Notes: generated from the sequence alone by a model not told the origin. Positions 8,385-17,144 are shown, counted from the first letter of the stretch. The stretch: DNA of 64,000 nucleotides from Actinomadura montaniterrae (GCF_008923365.1 NZ_WBMR01000023.1:1-64000); one strand, 5' to 3'. A program made the numbers and translations.

Positions 8385-8401
8385 TGAAAATGATTATCAT
8401 T
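8385..8401 (-). promoter_or_regulatory. Fur/Zur-like operator upstream of the SCO5389-family gene
   Basis: TGAAAATGATTATCATT contains the perfect 6-1-6 palindrome AATGAT-T-ATCATT (8389-8401). It also contains a 7-1-7 arrangement (TGAAAAT-G-ATTATCA, 8385-8399) one base from symmetry and close to the actinobacterial Zur box. It stands out as an AT-rich island in 70% GC DNA, 46-62 bp before the start at 8339. Confidence 0.6.
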
Positions 8402-8431
8402 CCAGCAGTGAGAGGCGGCGATTTCCGGGCG

Positions 8432-9835
8432 TCAGCCGGCGGGGACCCGGTAGGCGGCGGGCGGGGTCGGAGTCGTGCCGAAGCAGGTGGCGACCGGGTC
8501 CTCGACCGAGCACCAACCCGGGCGGCGGACCGGCACGTATCCGGCCCGGACGCCACGGTCGGCGATGATCGAGCGGTAGGTCGCGACGGCGTCGGTCGGA
8601 CGGCGGGCCAGGGACGGGTCGGTCAGCGCGTTCACCGTGTACAGGCCGAAGCGCGGCTCGTAGCTGCCCCATTCGTAGTTGTCGGTGAGGCTCCAGTAGT
8701 TGTAGCCCATCACCTTGACGCCGTCGGCCATCGCCCGCTGCACCCAGTAGATGTGGTCGCGGAGATGCTCGCTGCGCGTGTAGCCGTCGGGGCGGGGCTT
8801 GCCGTTGTCGGTGGACATGCCGTTCTCGACGACGTACACGGGCAGTTTCGGCAGCCGCCGCTGGTAGCTCTTGAGGACGTAGTACAGCCCCTCCGGCTCG
8901 GGGTCGATCTTCCAGAACTCGCCGGTCAGCGCGTACCCGGCGGTGAGGTTCTGGGCGTTGGCGCCGTAGTAGTAGTCGATGCCGACGAAGTCGAGCTTGT
9001 CGGTGACGTCGTTGAACAGCGCGGCGTCGAAGATGCCGTTCAGCGCCGTCCCGTAGGCGACGTTCGTGGAGACGGGGGCGCCCGGGTCGAGCTTGTGGAT
9101 CATGTCGTAGGCGGCGCGGTGGGTCTTCGTGAGCGCGGTCCGCATGGCGGCGAGCTGCCCGAGGCCCATCGGCCGCATGGTCAGCTCCTTGTACATGTAG
9201 GCGCTGGCCTCGTTGAAGGTGATCCAGATGACGCCCTGGCGCTTGTAGCGGTCGACGATGAACCGGGCGTTGCGCAGCCAGTCGGCCTGGGTCCTCGGGT
9301 TGTCCCAGGCTCCCTGGTCGGCCACCCATCCGGGGTACACCCAGTGGTCCAGTGTGATCATCGGCCGCATGCCGGCGGCGCGGATCCGGCGGACGAGGTC
9401 GTCGTAGTAGGCGATCGCCTTCGGGTCGCGGACGCCCCGCTTCGGCTCGATCCTGGCCCACTCGATCGAGGTGCGGAACACGTTCACGCCGAGCTTGCGC
9501 GCGAGTTCGATGTCGCCCGGGTAGCGGTGCAGGAAGTCGACGGACTTCTTGTACGGGTCGCTGATGCCGGGCGCCTTCCGCTTGATGTAGCGCGTCCAGT
9601 TGCTGTCGGGGAAGGAGCCCTCGCCCTGGAAGCCGGACGTGGCGACGCCCCAGAGGAACCCTCGGGGGAACTTGGCGGTCGTGGGGGCCTTGGCAGTGGA
9701 CGGCGCAGGGCCGGTACGGGCGTGGGCGGCGGGCGAGGCGGTCACCGTGACGGCGGCCGCGAGGGCGAGAGCGGGGAGCACGCGCGCGAGGCGCGTTCTG
9801 CCGGACCTGCGGAACACGGGACTCCCTCCGGGCAC
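8432..9835 (-). CDS. Secreted GH1-family glycoside hydrolase (beta-glucosidase-like)
   Basis: 467 aa. The N-terminus is a signal peptide (RRSGRTRLAR n-region, Ala/Val core, AHA cleavage near residue 39). The GH1 barrel begins at KFPRGFLWGVATSGFQGEG, with SIEWARIEP, the acid/base Glu at residue 209 in ITFNEAS and the nucleophile Glu at residue 337 in VVENGM. The family usually has N-E-P; here it is N-E-A, which may alter the active-site pocket. LTDNYEWGSYEPRFGLY is the conserved GH1 C-terminal signature. It should hydrolyse beta-glycosides outside the cell. No sugar transporter or regulator is next to it. The tail holds two Cys residues that could form a disulfide. Confidence 0.92.
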   Translation of the reverse strand: MPGGSPVFRRSGRTRLARVLPALALAAAVTVTASPAAHARTGPAPSTAKAPTTAKFPRGFLWGVATSGFQGEGSFPDSNWTRYIKRKAPGISDPYKKSVDFLHRYPGDIELARKLGVNVFRTSIEWARIEPKRGVRDPKAIAYYDDLVRRIRAAGMRPMITLDHWVYPGWVADQGAWDNPRTQADWLRNARFIVDRYKRQGVIWITFNEASAYMYKELTMRPMGLGQLAAMRTALTKTHRAAYDMIHKLDPGAPVSTNVAYGTALNGIFDAALFNDVTDKLDFVGIDYYYGANAQNLTAGYALTGEFWKIDPEPEGLYYVLKSYQRRLPKLPVYVVENGMSTDNGKPRPDGYTRSEHLRDHIYWVQRAMADGVKVMGYNYWSLTDNYEWGSYEPRFGLYTVNALTDPSLARRPTDAVATYRSIIADRGVRAGYVPVRRPGWCSVEDPVATCFGTTPTPPAAYRVPAG

Positions 9836-10599
9836 CGGACATGAATCTCTCTCGGACTACAGGGCCGGGAGGCGCCGCAGTCAATCCCCGGACCGTGGCC
9901 GGATCCGGCAACGCAGCGTCCTCGATCCGCCACAGAGCGATGGAGGGAAGTGACACAACTAACACATTCGCGGCCATTGATCGATCTCCTTGCCAGACGC
10001 GGAAAGCGCCCGGAAATCCGGGACCGCACCAGTCGAGCACCGCCGCCCGGACAGCGGAACCAGAACCGTGTTCTGTGGATAACCCGGCCCGAGACGCCCG
10101 TCCAGATCACCGAATCGCCCCGCGTTTCCGCAGGTTGTGACCCACTTCACAATTCGCGGAAAATGATCTCGATTTGCGCAGGCCGCACGGAGGACACCAC
10201 TTCCGTCGCATGCGTCCGGGAAGGTTCGTGATCTACCTGAGATTTGCCTGCGCCGCTGGAGTCTGGCTACGTTCCTGCCCGGTTCATGCGGCACGACGGG
10301 CCGCTCGGACAACAGAACACGCACCGACGCGCGGCGGCGGCACGCGTCCGGCCTCTCGGCGAAGAGCGGCCGGGCACCGTCCACCAGGACGCCCCTAGAG
10401 CGCCGCCATACGAGCACGCCCGCGTCGATCGCCTCATCCGTGCAGACGAGAAGCACGGAGCCGGAAGCGGCTCGCCGGCCGTGGCGCCCTCCCATGGCGC
10501 CGCGGGCACCGGGCGGCCGCGGCGCATCCCGAACGTCCAGCGCTCAGCGCGGGATGACGGCTGCCCCGGTAGGCATCACCCGCGAGATCTGGAGTCATC
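9836..10599. other. Long intergenic region, GH1 to NlpC/P60
   Basis: About 760 bp with no convincing gene on either strand. It contains a possible housekeeping promoter for the NlpC/P60 gene (TTGCCT at 10244-10249, 18-bp spacer, TACGTT at 10268-10273), which would give an unusually long leader of over 300 nt. A single DnaA-box-like TGTGGATAA lies at 10074-10082. I looked for the ydaO (c-di-AMP) motif that often precedes such hydrolases and could not see its conserved blocks. Confidence 0.4.
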
Positions 10600-11187
10600 C
10601 TGCATACCCCCCGAAACCCCCTGAAGATCGGTATCACCGCCGGTGGGCTCGTGCTCACCACGACCGCAGCGCTCGGAGCGACGCTCCTGGCGGCGGGTCC
10701 CGCCGGAGCCTCGGCCAACGTTCCGCAGCGCGTCGAGCTCGCGGCGTCGGCCGCCAAGGCGACGAGCACGAAGACCGCGACCACCAAGGCCGCGTCCGCG
10801 ACGTCCCGCGCCGCCAAGCAGAGCAAGCGCGCGGCCGTAGCCGTCAAGTACGCCTACAAGCAGATCGGCGACCCGTACCGCTACGGCGGTTCCGGGCCGG
10901 GCTCGTGGGACTGCTCAGGCCTGGCGCAGGGATCCTGGCGCAAGGCCGGCGTCAAGCTTCCGCGCACGACCCAGCAGATCTATCGCGCGGTGAAGCACAA
11001 GGTCTCCTGGAAGGGCGCCAAGGCGGGCGACCTGCTCTTCTTCTACAGCGGCCGTACGCACGTGGGCATCTACGTGGGGCACGGCTACATGATTCACGCG
11101 CCGCACTCCGGCTCCCACGTGAAGAAGATCAAGCTGACCCACTACTACAAGAGCCAGTTCAACGGCGGCGTCCGGCCCGGCTACTAA
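10600..11187 (+). CDS. Secreted NlpC/P60 peptidoglycan hydrolase
   Basis: About 195 aa if started at the CTG at 10600, which has GGAG 5 nt upstream and gives a proper signal peptide: HTPRNPLK n-region, a hydrophobic TAGGLVLTTTAALGATLL core and AGASA cleavage. The first in-frame ATG/GTG is the GTG at 10651 (178 aa), which removes the basic n-region. After a Lys/Ala/Thr linker comes one NlpC/P60 domain with Cys in SWDCSGL, His in THVGIYVG and His in MIHAPHSG, the expected Cys-His-His triad. The domain cleaves D-gamma-Glu-diaminopimelate-type stem-peptide bonds. The region upstream, including a possible distant promoter, implies a long leader. The start codon is uncertain. Confidence 0.82.
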   Translation: MHTPRNPLKIGITAGGLVLTTTAALGATLLAAGPAGASANVPQRVELAASAAKATSTKTATTKAASATSRAAKQSKRAAVAVKYAYKQIGDPYRYGGSGPGSWDCSGLAQGSWRKAGVKLPRTTQQIYRAVKHKVSWKGAKAGDLLFFYSGRTHVGIYVGHGYMIHAPHSGSHVKKIKLTHYYKSQFNGGVRPGY

Positions 11188-11210
11188 GCCGGGGATAGAC
11201 GTACGCACAC

Positions 11211-11230
11211 GCTTGGGCTGAAGCCCAAGC
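11211..11230 (+). terminator. Hairpin after the NlpC/P60 gene
   Basis: GCTTGGGCT-GA-AGCCCAAGC, a perfect 9-bp stem 24 bp after the NlpC/P60 stop. Confidence 0.6.
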
Positions 11231-11242
11231 GCGCGCACAGGC

Positions 11243-11280
11243 GAGGGCCCCGTACCGGTCGACACCGGCGCGGGGCCCTC
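11243..11280. terminator. Bidirectional hairpin between convergent genes
   Basis: Outer 10-bp stem GAGGGCCCCG / CGGGGCCCTC enclosing an inner CCGGT-cgac-ACCGG stem. It lies 14 bp beyond the minus-strand old yellow enzyme stop and can serve both convergent genes. Confidence 0.7.
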
Positions 11281-11294
11281 GGCCTGAGCCCCGT

Positions 11295-12368
11295 CTAGGA
11301 CAGGGTGGGGTAGTCGGTGTAGCCGCGGTGGTCGCCTCCGTAGAAGGTGGCGCGGTCGCCCTCGTTGTAGGGGCCGCCCGCCTTGATGCGGGTGGGAAGG
11401 TCCGGGTTGGCGAGCCACAGTTGGGCGAACGCCACGGCGTCCGCGACGCCCTCCCTCAGCGCCTCCACACCGTCCTCCGGCGTGGACGAGAACGACTCCG
11501 GCGTCGGGTGGGGGTTGAGGATGAGCGTGCCGGGCCAGGCGGCACGGATGCGGCGCGTACTCTCCCGGTCGCCCAGCTCCATGATGTGCAGGTAGGCGAG
11601 CCCCAAGGGCGCCAGTGCCGCCACTAGGGCGTCGTACAGCTCGCCGGTGTCGCTCTCACTGACGCCGTTGGCGACGCTCCCGGGCGACACGCGGAACCCG
11701 ACGCGGTCCGGTCCGATCGCGTCCGCGACGGCCTGCGCCACCTCCACACCGAAGCGGATGCGGTTCTCGATGGTGCCGCCGTAGGCGTCGGTTCGCTTGT
11801 TGCTGCCGTCCGCCAGGAACTGCTGGATGAGGTAGCCGTTGGCGCCGTGCAGTTCCACGCCGTCGAACCCGGCGGCGATGGCGTTGCGCGCCGCAGCGGC
11901 GAAGTCGGCCACCGCCTCGGCGATGTCGTCCAGGGTCATCTCGCGGGGCTCGGGGTGGTCGAGCATGCCCTCCGGCGTCCACATCTTCTCGCCTGTGGCG
12001 ATCGGGGACGGCCCTACGGGCAGCCCGCCGTCCGGATAGAGCGACGGGTGGCCGACGCGTCCCGTGTGCATGAGCTGTGCGAAGATGACGCCGCCCTCCG
12101 CGTGGACGGCATCGGTGACCGCCCGCCACGCCTCCACCTGCTCGTCGCTGTGCAGCCCCGGCGTCCAGACATAGCCCTGGCCCCGCACGCTGGGCTGCGT
12201 CCCCTCGGTGATGATGAGGCCCGCGCCGGCCCGCTGCGCGTAGTACTCGGCGTGCAGGGCCGTCACCTTCCCGTCGTGGACGGCTCTGCTGCGCGTCATC
12301 GGGGCCATCACCAACCGGTTGGACAGCTCCAGCTTCCCGGCCGACAGCTCCTCGAACAGTTCGTGCAT
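11295..12368 (-). CDS. Old yellow enzyme family NADH:flavin oxidoreductase
   Basis: 357 aa, a single (beta/alpha)8 FMN barrel. The N-terminus LSNRLVMAPMTRSRA is the OYE signature, EYYAQRAGAGLIITEG follows, and the substrate-binding H-x-x-N pair is in ELHGANGYLIQQF. SNKRTDAYGGTIENR is diagnostic of the family. C-terminal FAQLWLANPDLP matches the phosphate-binding region. NemA/OYE-type enzymes reduce activated alkenes and nitro-esters using NAD(P)H. It is transcribed divergently from a LAL regulator 101 bp away, so that regulator is the likely controller. Confidence 0.92.
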   Translation of the reverse strand: MHELFEELSAGKLELSNRLVMAPMTRSRAVHDGKVTALHAEYYAQRAGAGLIITEGTQPSVRGQGYVWTPGLHSDEQVEAWRAVTDAVHAEGGVIFAQLMHTGRVGHPSLYPDGGLPVGPSPIATGEKMWTPEGMLDHPEPREMTLDDIAEAVADFAAAARNAIAAGFDGVELHGANGYLIQQFLADGSNKRTDAYGGTIENRIRFGVEVAQAVADAIGPDRVGFRVSPGSVANGVSESDTGELYDALVAALAPLGLAYLHIMELGDRESTRRIRAAWPGTLILNPHPTPESFSSTPEDGVEALREGVADAVAFAQLWLANPDLPTRIKAGGPYNEGDRATFYGGDHRGYTDYPTLS

Positions 12369-12446
12369 GACGTCCTCCTAGTGGCGTTCTCGCTGGTGAA
12401 GAAGCTACGAGCAGGCCGCCGCCCGGCGAATCAGTAAGGTTTCGGT

Positions 12447-12461
12447 AGTACGCCCCGTACT
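12447..12461. promoter_or_regulatory. Inverted repeat in the OYE-LAL divergent promoter
   Basis: AGTAC-gcccc-GTACT, a perfect 5-bp inverted repeat 8 bp before the LAL GTG start. It could be an operator for the LAL protein itself; it is short and unproven. Confidence 0.3.
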
Positions 12462-12469
12462 TTGTAGTC

Positions 12470-15103
12470 GTGCTTTACGGGCGAAACGACGAACAGGCGC
12501 GGATCTCCTCCCTGCTCGCGGGGGCGCGCGACGAGGGACGCAGCGGTGCGCTGCTGCTGCGCGGCGAGGCGGGCATCGGCAAGTCGGCGCTACTGGACCA
12601 CGCCGCGGAACTCGCTTCGGGCGACGCCGGGGGGCGCGTCCTGCGGGTGACCGGGATCGAGGTGGAGTCGGGCATCGCGTTCGCCGGGATCAACCAGCTG
12701 CTGTGGCCCGTCCGCGACCGCCTGGCCGGCCTTCCCGGACCTCAGGCCGCGGCTCTGAACGCCGCGCTGAGCGGCTCCGGGCCGTCCGGAGACCTCCCGG
12801 CCGCCCGGGACCGGTTCACGACCGGCCTCGGCGTCCTGACGCTCCTGGCCGACCTCGCCGAAGACGGCCCGGTGCTCTGCCTGGTCGACGACGCCCAGTG
12901 GCTCGACGGCGCGACGGCCGAGGCGCTGCTGTTCGCCGCTCGGCGGCTCGCGGCCGAGGCGGTGGTCATGCTGTTCGCCGCGCGGGACGACGCGTTCACC
13001 GGCACCGGCCTCCCTGAGCTGCCTCTACAGCGGCTCGGGCGCGACGACGCCGTGCGGTTCCTCGCCGAGCACGGCCTGTCGCGGGACGCCCGGGACCGGG
13101 TCCTGCATGACGCGGACGGCAATCCGCTGGCGCTGCGCGAGTTCGGTATGGCCGGGGATCGGTTGCCGGACGGGTCCCGTCCGCTGCCCGTCGCGGATCG
13201 TGTCGTCGCGCGGTTCCAGAGCCGGATCGATGAGCTTCCAGAGAAGACCCGTCTGATGCTGCTCATCGCGGCGGCGGAAGGACGCGGCTACATGCCGAGC
13301 CTGCTGGGCGCCGCGCGCGAAATGGGGGTCGGCCTAGAGGACTTGGAGCAGGCCGAACGGGACGGGCTGGTGGAGGTGAGCGGACGGTCCATCGCCTTCC
13401 GCCATCCGCTGATCAGGGCCGCCGTCTACCAGGGCGCTGTAGCGGCATGCCGTATCTCCGTGCATCAGGCATTGGCCTCTTCCTCCGAGGACGCCGACTG
13501 CCGTGCGCGGCACCGCGCGTCAGCCGCTCTCGGTCCGGACGAGGACGTCGCGGTGGATCTGCAGGACGCCGCCGAGCGCGCGCGGAAACGCACCGGGTAC
13601 GTCACGGCGGCGAGGCTCTACCAGCAGGCGGCGGACCTCACCCCTGCCCGGGACGCGCAGGCCGCACGGTTGCGCGCCGCGGCCAACATGATGCTCCAGG
13701 CCGGCCGTCCGGACGAGGCGGAACACCTCGCCGCCAGAGCCGGCACGCTCACCGACGACCCCGCTGAGCTCGCCAGGCTCGGCCGTGTGCGCGCGGTGGT
13801 CGAGTACGAACGCGGTAACCGGCGCACCGCCGCGCGCATGATGGTGGAGCACTCCGCCTATGCGGAGCCGGACGACAAGGCCACGATGCTGCGGACGGGC
13901 GCCACCTATGCGTGGACCGCCGGGGAGACGCCGGCCCTGCTGCGCGCCGCCGAAGCGCTGCCGGGCGACGCGATGGTCGGCGGCCTCGCGCACCTCGCCG
14001 GCGACGACCTCGCACGCGGCGTCCCGCTCCTCGCCGCGCTGGTCGCGGAGGCGCGCACGAGCACCCCGGAGCCGCGCGCGACCGCCGGCCTGGAGGACGC
14101 GGCGGGGCTCGCGCTGGTCCTCGGCGACGACGAGGCGGCGCTGGAGCTGGCCGCCGTGGAGGCCGCGCGCTGCCGGTTGAACGGCCTGATCGGGGCGCTG
14201 CCGGGCGTGCTGCGGACGCAGGCGCAGGCGCAGGTCGCGACGGGCCTGCACGCGGACGCGGAGGCCACGCTGATCGAGGCGATCTCGCTGGCCTGCGACA
14301 CGGGCCTGCCCAGCGGCGACTGGCGGCTCTCCGCGGTGTTCGCCCGCGTGGCTGCAGTGGAGGGCGACGAGTCGCGGTTGCGCGAGATGCCGGAGCGGTC
14401 CGACGGGGCGCTGGGCCTTCTCGAACTCGGCCTCGGAAGGTACGACGATGCGCTCCGCCACCTAGAGTCCGTGCACCACCGCTACAGCGCGGACGCCATG
14501 CTCGCCGTAGCGGACCTCGTAGAGGTAGCCGTTCGTGCCGGACAGCCGGAGCGGGCGCGCGCGCCGTTCGACCGGTTCCGCGCCTGGGCCGATGCCGTGC
14601 AGCAGCCGTGGGCCTCGGCCATCGCGCTCCGGTGCGAGGCCCTGGTGGACGACAGCGAGGACGCGTACGCACAGGCCGTCCGCCTGCACGAGAAGGCAAC
14701 CCGCCCGTTCGAAAAGGCACGGACAGAGCTCCTGTACGGAGAATGGCTACGCCGTGCGCGCCGCCGCTCCGACGCCCGTACGCCGCTTCGCTCCGCCATG
14801 GAGGTTTTCGAGCGGCTCCGCGCCAAGCCCTGGCTGGACCGCGCGCGCGCCGAACTGCGTGCGACCGGTGAATCCGGCTCTGCGTCCACGCCCACGGCGC
14901 CCGTGCTGCTCGACCGCCTCACCCCGCAGGAACTCCAGGTCGTCCGGCTCGCAGCGGAGGGCATCAGCAGCCGCGAGATCGCCGCGCAACTGTTCCTGAG
15001 CCGCCGGACGGTCGAATACCACCTCTACAAGGCCTATCCCAAGCTCGGGATCTCCTCCCGCAAGGAACTGTCCCGCCTCACCCTGGAACCATCCACCACA
15101 TGA
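12470..15103 (+). CDS. LAL-type LuxR-family ATP-dependent transcriptional regulator
   Basis: 877 aa from a GTG at 12470, the normal size for large ATP-binding LuxR regulators. Walker A is GEAGIGKSA (Lys38), and Walker B is VLCLVDDAQWLD around residue 140. The middle is a long helical TPR-like region rich in Ala/Arg. The C-terminal LuxR helix-turn-helix is LTPQELQVVRLAAEG then SREIAAQLFLSRRTVEYHL. Proteins of this type bind an inducer in the TPR part and activate nearby genes. Here the divergent old yellow enzyme is the obvious target; the ADP-ribosylglycohydrolase remnant starts 28 nt downstream. The effector is unknown. Confidence 0.92.
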   Translation: MLYGRNDEQARISSLLAGARDEGRSGALLLRGEAGIGKSALLDHAAELASGDAGGRVLRVTGIEVESGIAFAGINQLLWPVRDRLAGLPGPQAAALNAALSGSGPSGDLPAARDRFTTGLGVLTLLADLAEDGPVLCLVDDAQWLDGATAEALLFAARRLAAEAVVMLFAARDDAFTGTGLPELPLQRLGRDDAVRFLAEHGLSRDARDRVLHDADGNPLALREFGMAGDRLPDGSRPLPVADRVVARFQSRIDELPEKTRLMLLIAAAEGRGYMPSLLGAAREMGVGLEDLEQAERDGLVEVSGRSIAFRHPLIRAAVYQGAVAACRISVHQALASSSEDADCRARHRASAALGPDEDVAVDLQDAAERARKRTGYVTAARLYQQAADLTPARDAQAARLRAAANMMLQAGRPDEAEHLAARAGTLTDDPAELARLGRVRAVVEYERGNRRTAARMMVEHSAYAEPDDKATMLRTGATYAWTAGETPALLRAAEALPGDAMVGGLAHLAGDDLARGVPLLAALVAEARTSTPEPRATAGLEDAAGLALVLGDDEAALELAAVEAARCRLNGLIGALPGVLRTQAQAQVATGLHADAEATLIEAISLACDTGLPSGDWRLSAVFARVAAVEGDESRLREMPERSDGALGLLELGLGRYDDALRHLESVHHRYSADAMLAVADLVEVAVRAGQPERARAPFDRFRAWADAVQQPWASAIALRCEALVDDSEDAYAQAVRLHEKATRPFEKARTELLYGEWLRRARRRSDARTPLRSAMEVFERLRAKPWLDRARAELRATGESGSASTPTAPVLLDRLTPQELQVVRLAAEGISSREIAAQLFLSRRTVEYHLYKAYPKLGISSRKELSRLTLEPSTT

Positions 15104-15137
15104 CCCCATCCACCACGGCCCCATCCACCACATGACC
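15089..15137. repeat. Direct repeat at the LAL stop / ADP-ribosylglycohydrolase start
   Basis: CCATCCACCACATGACC occurs twice, once around the LAL stop codon and again around the ATG at 15132, with a third partial copy between them. The downstream start codon therefore sits inside a duplicated piece of the upstream stop region. Confidence 0.65.
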
Positions 15138-15990
15138 TCATCCGCCGCGGAACGCTCACACGCCGCGCTTCTAGCCCTCTCCGTAGGGGACGCGCTCGGA
15201 TCTCAGTTTCTTCGTCCCCGAGAACCGCCCCGCCTACGAGAACCAAACGCTTCCCCCAGGCCCATGGCATTGGACGGACGACACGGAGATGGCCGCGTCC
15301 GTCCACCTCGTCCTGTGCAAGCACGGCACCATCGACCAGGACGCCCTCGCAGCAACCTTCGCCGAACGCCACGACTTCGACCGCGGCTATGGCCCGTCTA
15401 CCGGCCGCCTGTTGCGGCTTGTACGAGAGGGCGGCGACTGGCGGACGCTCGCCCGCGAACCCTTCGACGGCATGGGTTCCTGGGGAAACGGCGCAGCGAT
15501 GCGCGTGGCGCCAGTAGGGGCCTGGTTCGCAGGGGACCCGGCAGAGGCCGCTCGCCAGGCGGCCTTGTCCGCAGAGGTAACACACCCCCATCCAGAGGCC
15601 ATTGCGGGCGCGATCGCCGTAGCCGTGGCCACGGCAATCGCGCCTGGCAAGCCGTCGCCGGGCGGCTTCCTCGACGAGGTACTGGCCCGCACACCACAGG
15701 GCACGGTCCGCAAGGGCATCGCCGAAGCACGCCGGCTGCTGACCATCGGGGACCCGGCCACCGCCGCGGCCGTCCTCGGCAACGGCCGCCAGGTCGCCGC
15801 ACACGACACGGTGCCGTTCACCCTGTGGGCGGCGGCCCGGCACCTGCACGACTACGAGCGGGCGTTCTGGACGACGGCCGCCGCAGGAGGCGACATCGAC
15901 ACCACCTGCGCGATAGTCGGCGGCATCGTCGGACACCCGCCCGCAGCCTGGCTCGCCGAAACCGAGCCGCTGCCTAGGTGGTGCCTATAG
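15132..15990 (+). pseudogene. Frameshifted ADP-ribosylglycohydrolase family gene
   Basis: The first 25 codons from ATG 15132 encode the family N-terminus (HAALLALSVGDALGSQF). The remaining family sequence is in another frame: FFVPENRPAYENQTLPPGPW, then the metal-binding WTDDTEM at about 15271-15291, GSWGNGAAMR, and the second metal site GGDIDTTCAIVGGIVG near the C-terminus. The switch is a single extra base around 15,205-15,210, in the run cagtttcttc. No start codon exists in the second frame before ATG 15289, and a stop lies at 15184. Restoring one base would give a protein of about 285 aa with all metal ligands. It is either a recent pseudogene or a sequencing error. The family removes ADP-ribose from proteins or small substrates. 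Confidence 0.85.
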
Positions 15991-16009
15991 GCCGCGCTAC
16001 TAGGCCGCG

Positions 16010-16711
16010 CTACGAGACGGGCAGGTAGCGGCGGAGGAAGTCCTCCGTGAGCCGCCACGCCCGGTCTGCGGGCTCCGGCTGGTAGAACATCGGCGCCTTC
16101 CGGTTGTGGAAGGCATGGCCGCCGTCCTCCTGGACGTGGATCTCCGTCCTGTCCCGTCCGGCGACGGCGCGCTCCACCGCCGCGACGTCCTCCCTCGGGA
16201 TGAAGTCGTCGGACCCGCCGAAGTGGAACTGCAACGGCGATCGCACCGCGTCCAGCGCTCCGAGCGCACCCGGGACACCGCTGCCATAGAACGAGACCAC
16301 GGCGTCCGGCTCGGCCCGCGTGGCGAGCAGATACGCCAGCGTCCCGCCGAAGCAGAACCCGAGCACGCCGACCCGGCCATCCACCTCGGGCAGGCCCTTG
16401 AGCGCCCCTAGAGCGGCCTCCACGTCGTCCTGGCCCTTGTCCCAGTCGAACTGGGACACCATGGACATCCCCTTGGGCAGGGCCTCCTCGGTGTGCTTCG
16501 TCGTCCAGTTCGGCTCGATCCGCCAGAACATGTCTGGGGCGGCCACCACGTAGCCCATGGCCGTCAGGTCTTCGGCCACGGCCTCCATGTACTCGCCCAC
16601 ACCGAAGATCTCCTGGATGAGCAGGATCCCGGGCCCGCGCGCGCTCGCGGGCGTCCACACGTGCAGCCGGAACTCACCGTCCGGCACCTTCACCGTTTCG
16701 ATTCGGCTCAT
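16010..16711 (-). CDS. Dienelactone hydrolase family protein
   Basis: 233 aa from ATG 16711. An alpha/beta hydrolase of the dienelactone hydrolase type: IQEIFGVGEYM near residue 32, nucleophile Cys120 in LGFCFGG (Cys in place of Ser is the family mark), an Asp in HFGGSDDFIP (168/169) and His199 in DGGHAFHN. The family opens enol-lactones in catechol pathways, but many members act on other esters. The stop of the thioesterase gene is 1 nt before its ATG, so the two genes form an operon. No ring-cleavage genes are adjacent, so a catechol role is not supported by context. Confidence 0.9.
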   Translation of the reverse strand: MSRIETVKVPDGEFRLHVWTPASARGPGILLIQEIFGVGEYMEAVAEDLTAMGYVVAAPDMFWRIEPNWTTKHTEEALPKGMSMVSQFDWDKGQDDVEAALGALKGLPEVDGRVGVLGFCFGGTLAYLLATRAEPDAVVSFYGSGVPGALGALDAVRSPLQFHFGGSDDFIPREDVAAVERAVAGRDRTEIHVQEDGGHAFHNRKAPMFYQPEPADRAWRLTEDFLRRYLPVS

Positions 16712-16712
16712 G

Positions 16713-17135
16713 TCACCCGATGATCGCGTAAACGGCACTGGCCTGCGCGACGGTCGACGTGTCCGTCGCCATGACGACGTCCGCGAACGCCAGCGTCCGG
16801 CCCAGTTTGCCCAGCTTCACCGTCACGAGGACGTCCGTCCCCACCACGGGCCGCATGAACGCGGTGTTGAGCTGAACCGTCGTCATGGGCACGAAGCCGC
16901 CCTTGGCCCCCGCTACAGCGATGACCACCGCCGTATCAGCAGCCGCCATGAGCGCCTGGCCCGACATGGCGCCGCCCTCCCGCGCCAGCCGATCCGACCA
17001 CGGCAACCGCAGCACCGCGGACCCGTCCCCCACCTCCTCTACGACGAGCCCCAACTCCAGCACCCAGGGCGCGAAGTTGTCACGAAGGATCCCGGCAGCG
17101 TCCTCAGGCTTCACCGTCACACCGTCATGATGCAC
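16713..17135 (-). CDS. PaaI-type hotdog-fold acyl-CoA thioesterase
   Basis: About 140 aa from GTG 17135; GTG 17120 is equally possible. The hotdog core is GAMSGQALMAAADTAVVIAV (the PaaI/4-hydroxybenzoyl-CoA thioesterase helix), then TTVQLNTAFMRPV, and VTVKLGKLGRTLAFADV. The conserved Asp in AADTA is the usual catalytic acid. These enzymes hydrolyse acyl- or aryl-CoA thioesters as tetramers. It precedes the dienelactone hydrolase by 1 nt and is divergent from a P450 whose ATG is only about 10 nt away, so promoters must lie within the opposite coding regions. Confidence 0.85.
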   Translation of the reverse strand: MHHDGVTVKPEDAAGILRDNFAPWVLELGLVVEEVGDGSAVLRLPWSDRLAREGGAMSGQALMAAADTAVVIAVAGAKGGFVPMTTVQLNTAFMRPVVGTDVLVTVKLGKLGRTLAFADVVMATDTSTVAQASAVYAIIG

Positions 17136-17144
17136 GCTGTGGGC

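Noticed and set aside
8237-9844. Long open frame on the plus strand opposite the GH1 gene
   Set aside because: High-GC shadow of a clear glycosidase; no domain and Val/Asp/Arg-biased composition. The same applies to the plus-strand frame opposite the secreted protein at 231-1217.
10074-10082. Origin-like DnaA box TGTGGATAA (also at 53,664-53,672)
   Set aside because: Single isolated copies with no cluster and no dnaA/dnaN genes nearby.
10100-10600. ydaO (c-di-AMP) riboswitch before the NlpC/P60 gene
   Set aside because: The conserved blocks of that motif could not be found by eye; only the long leader is suggestive.
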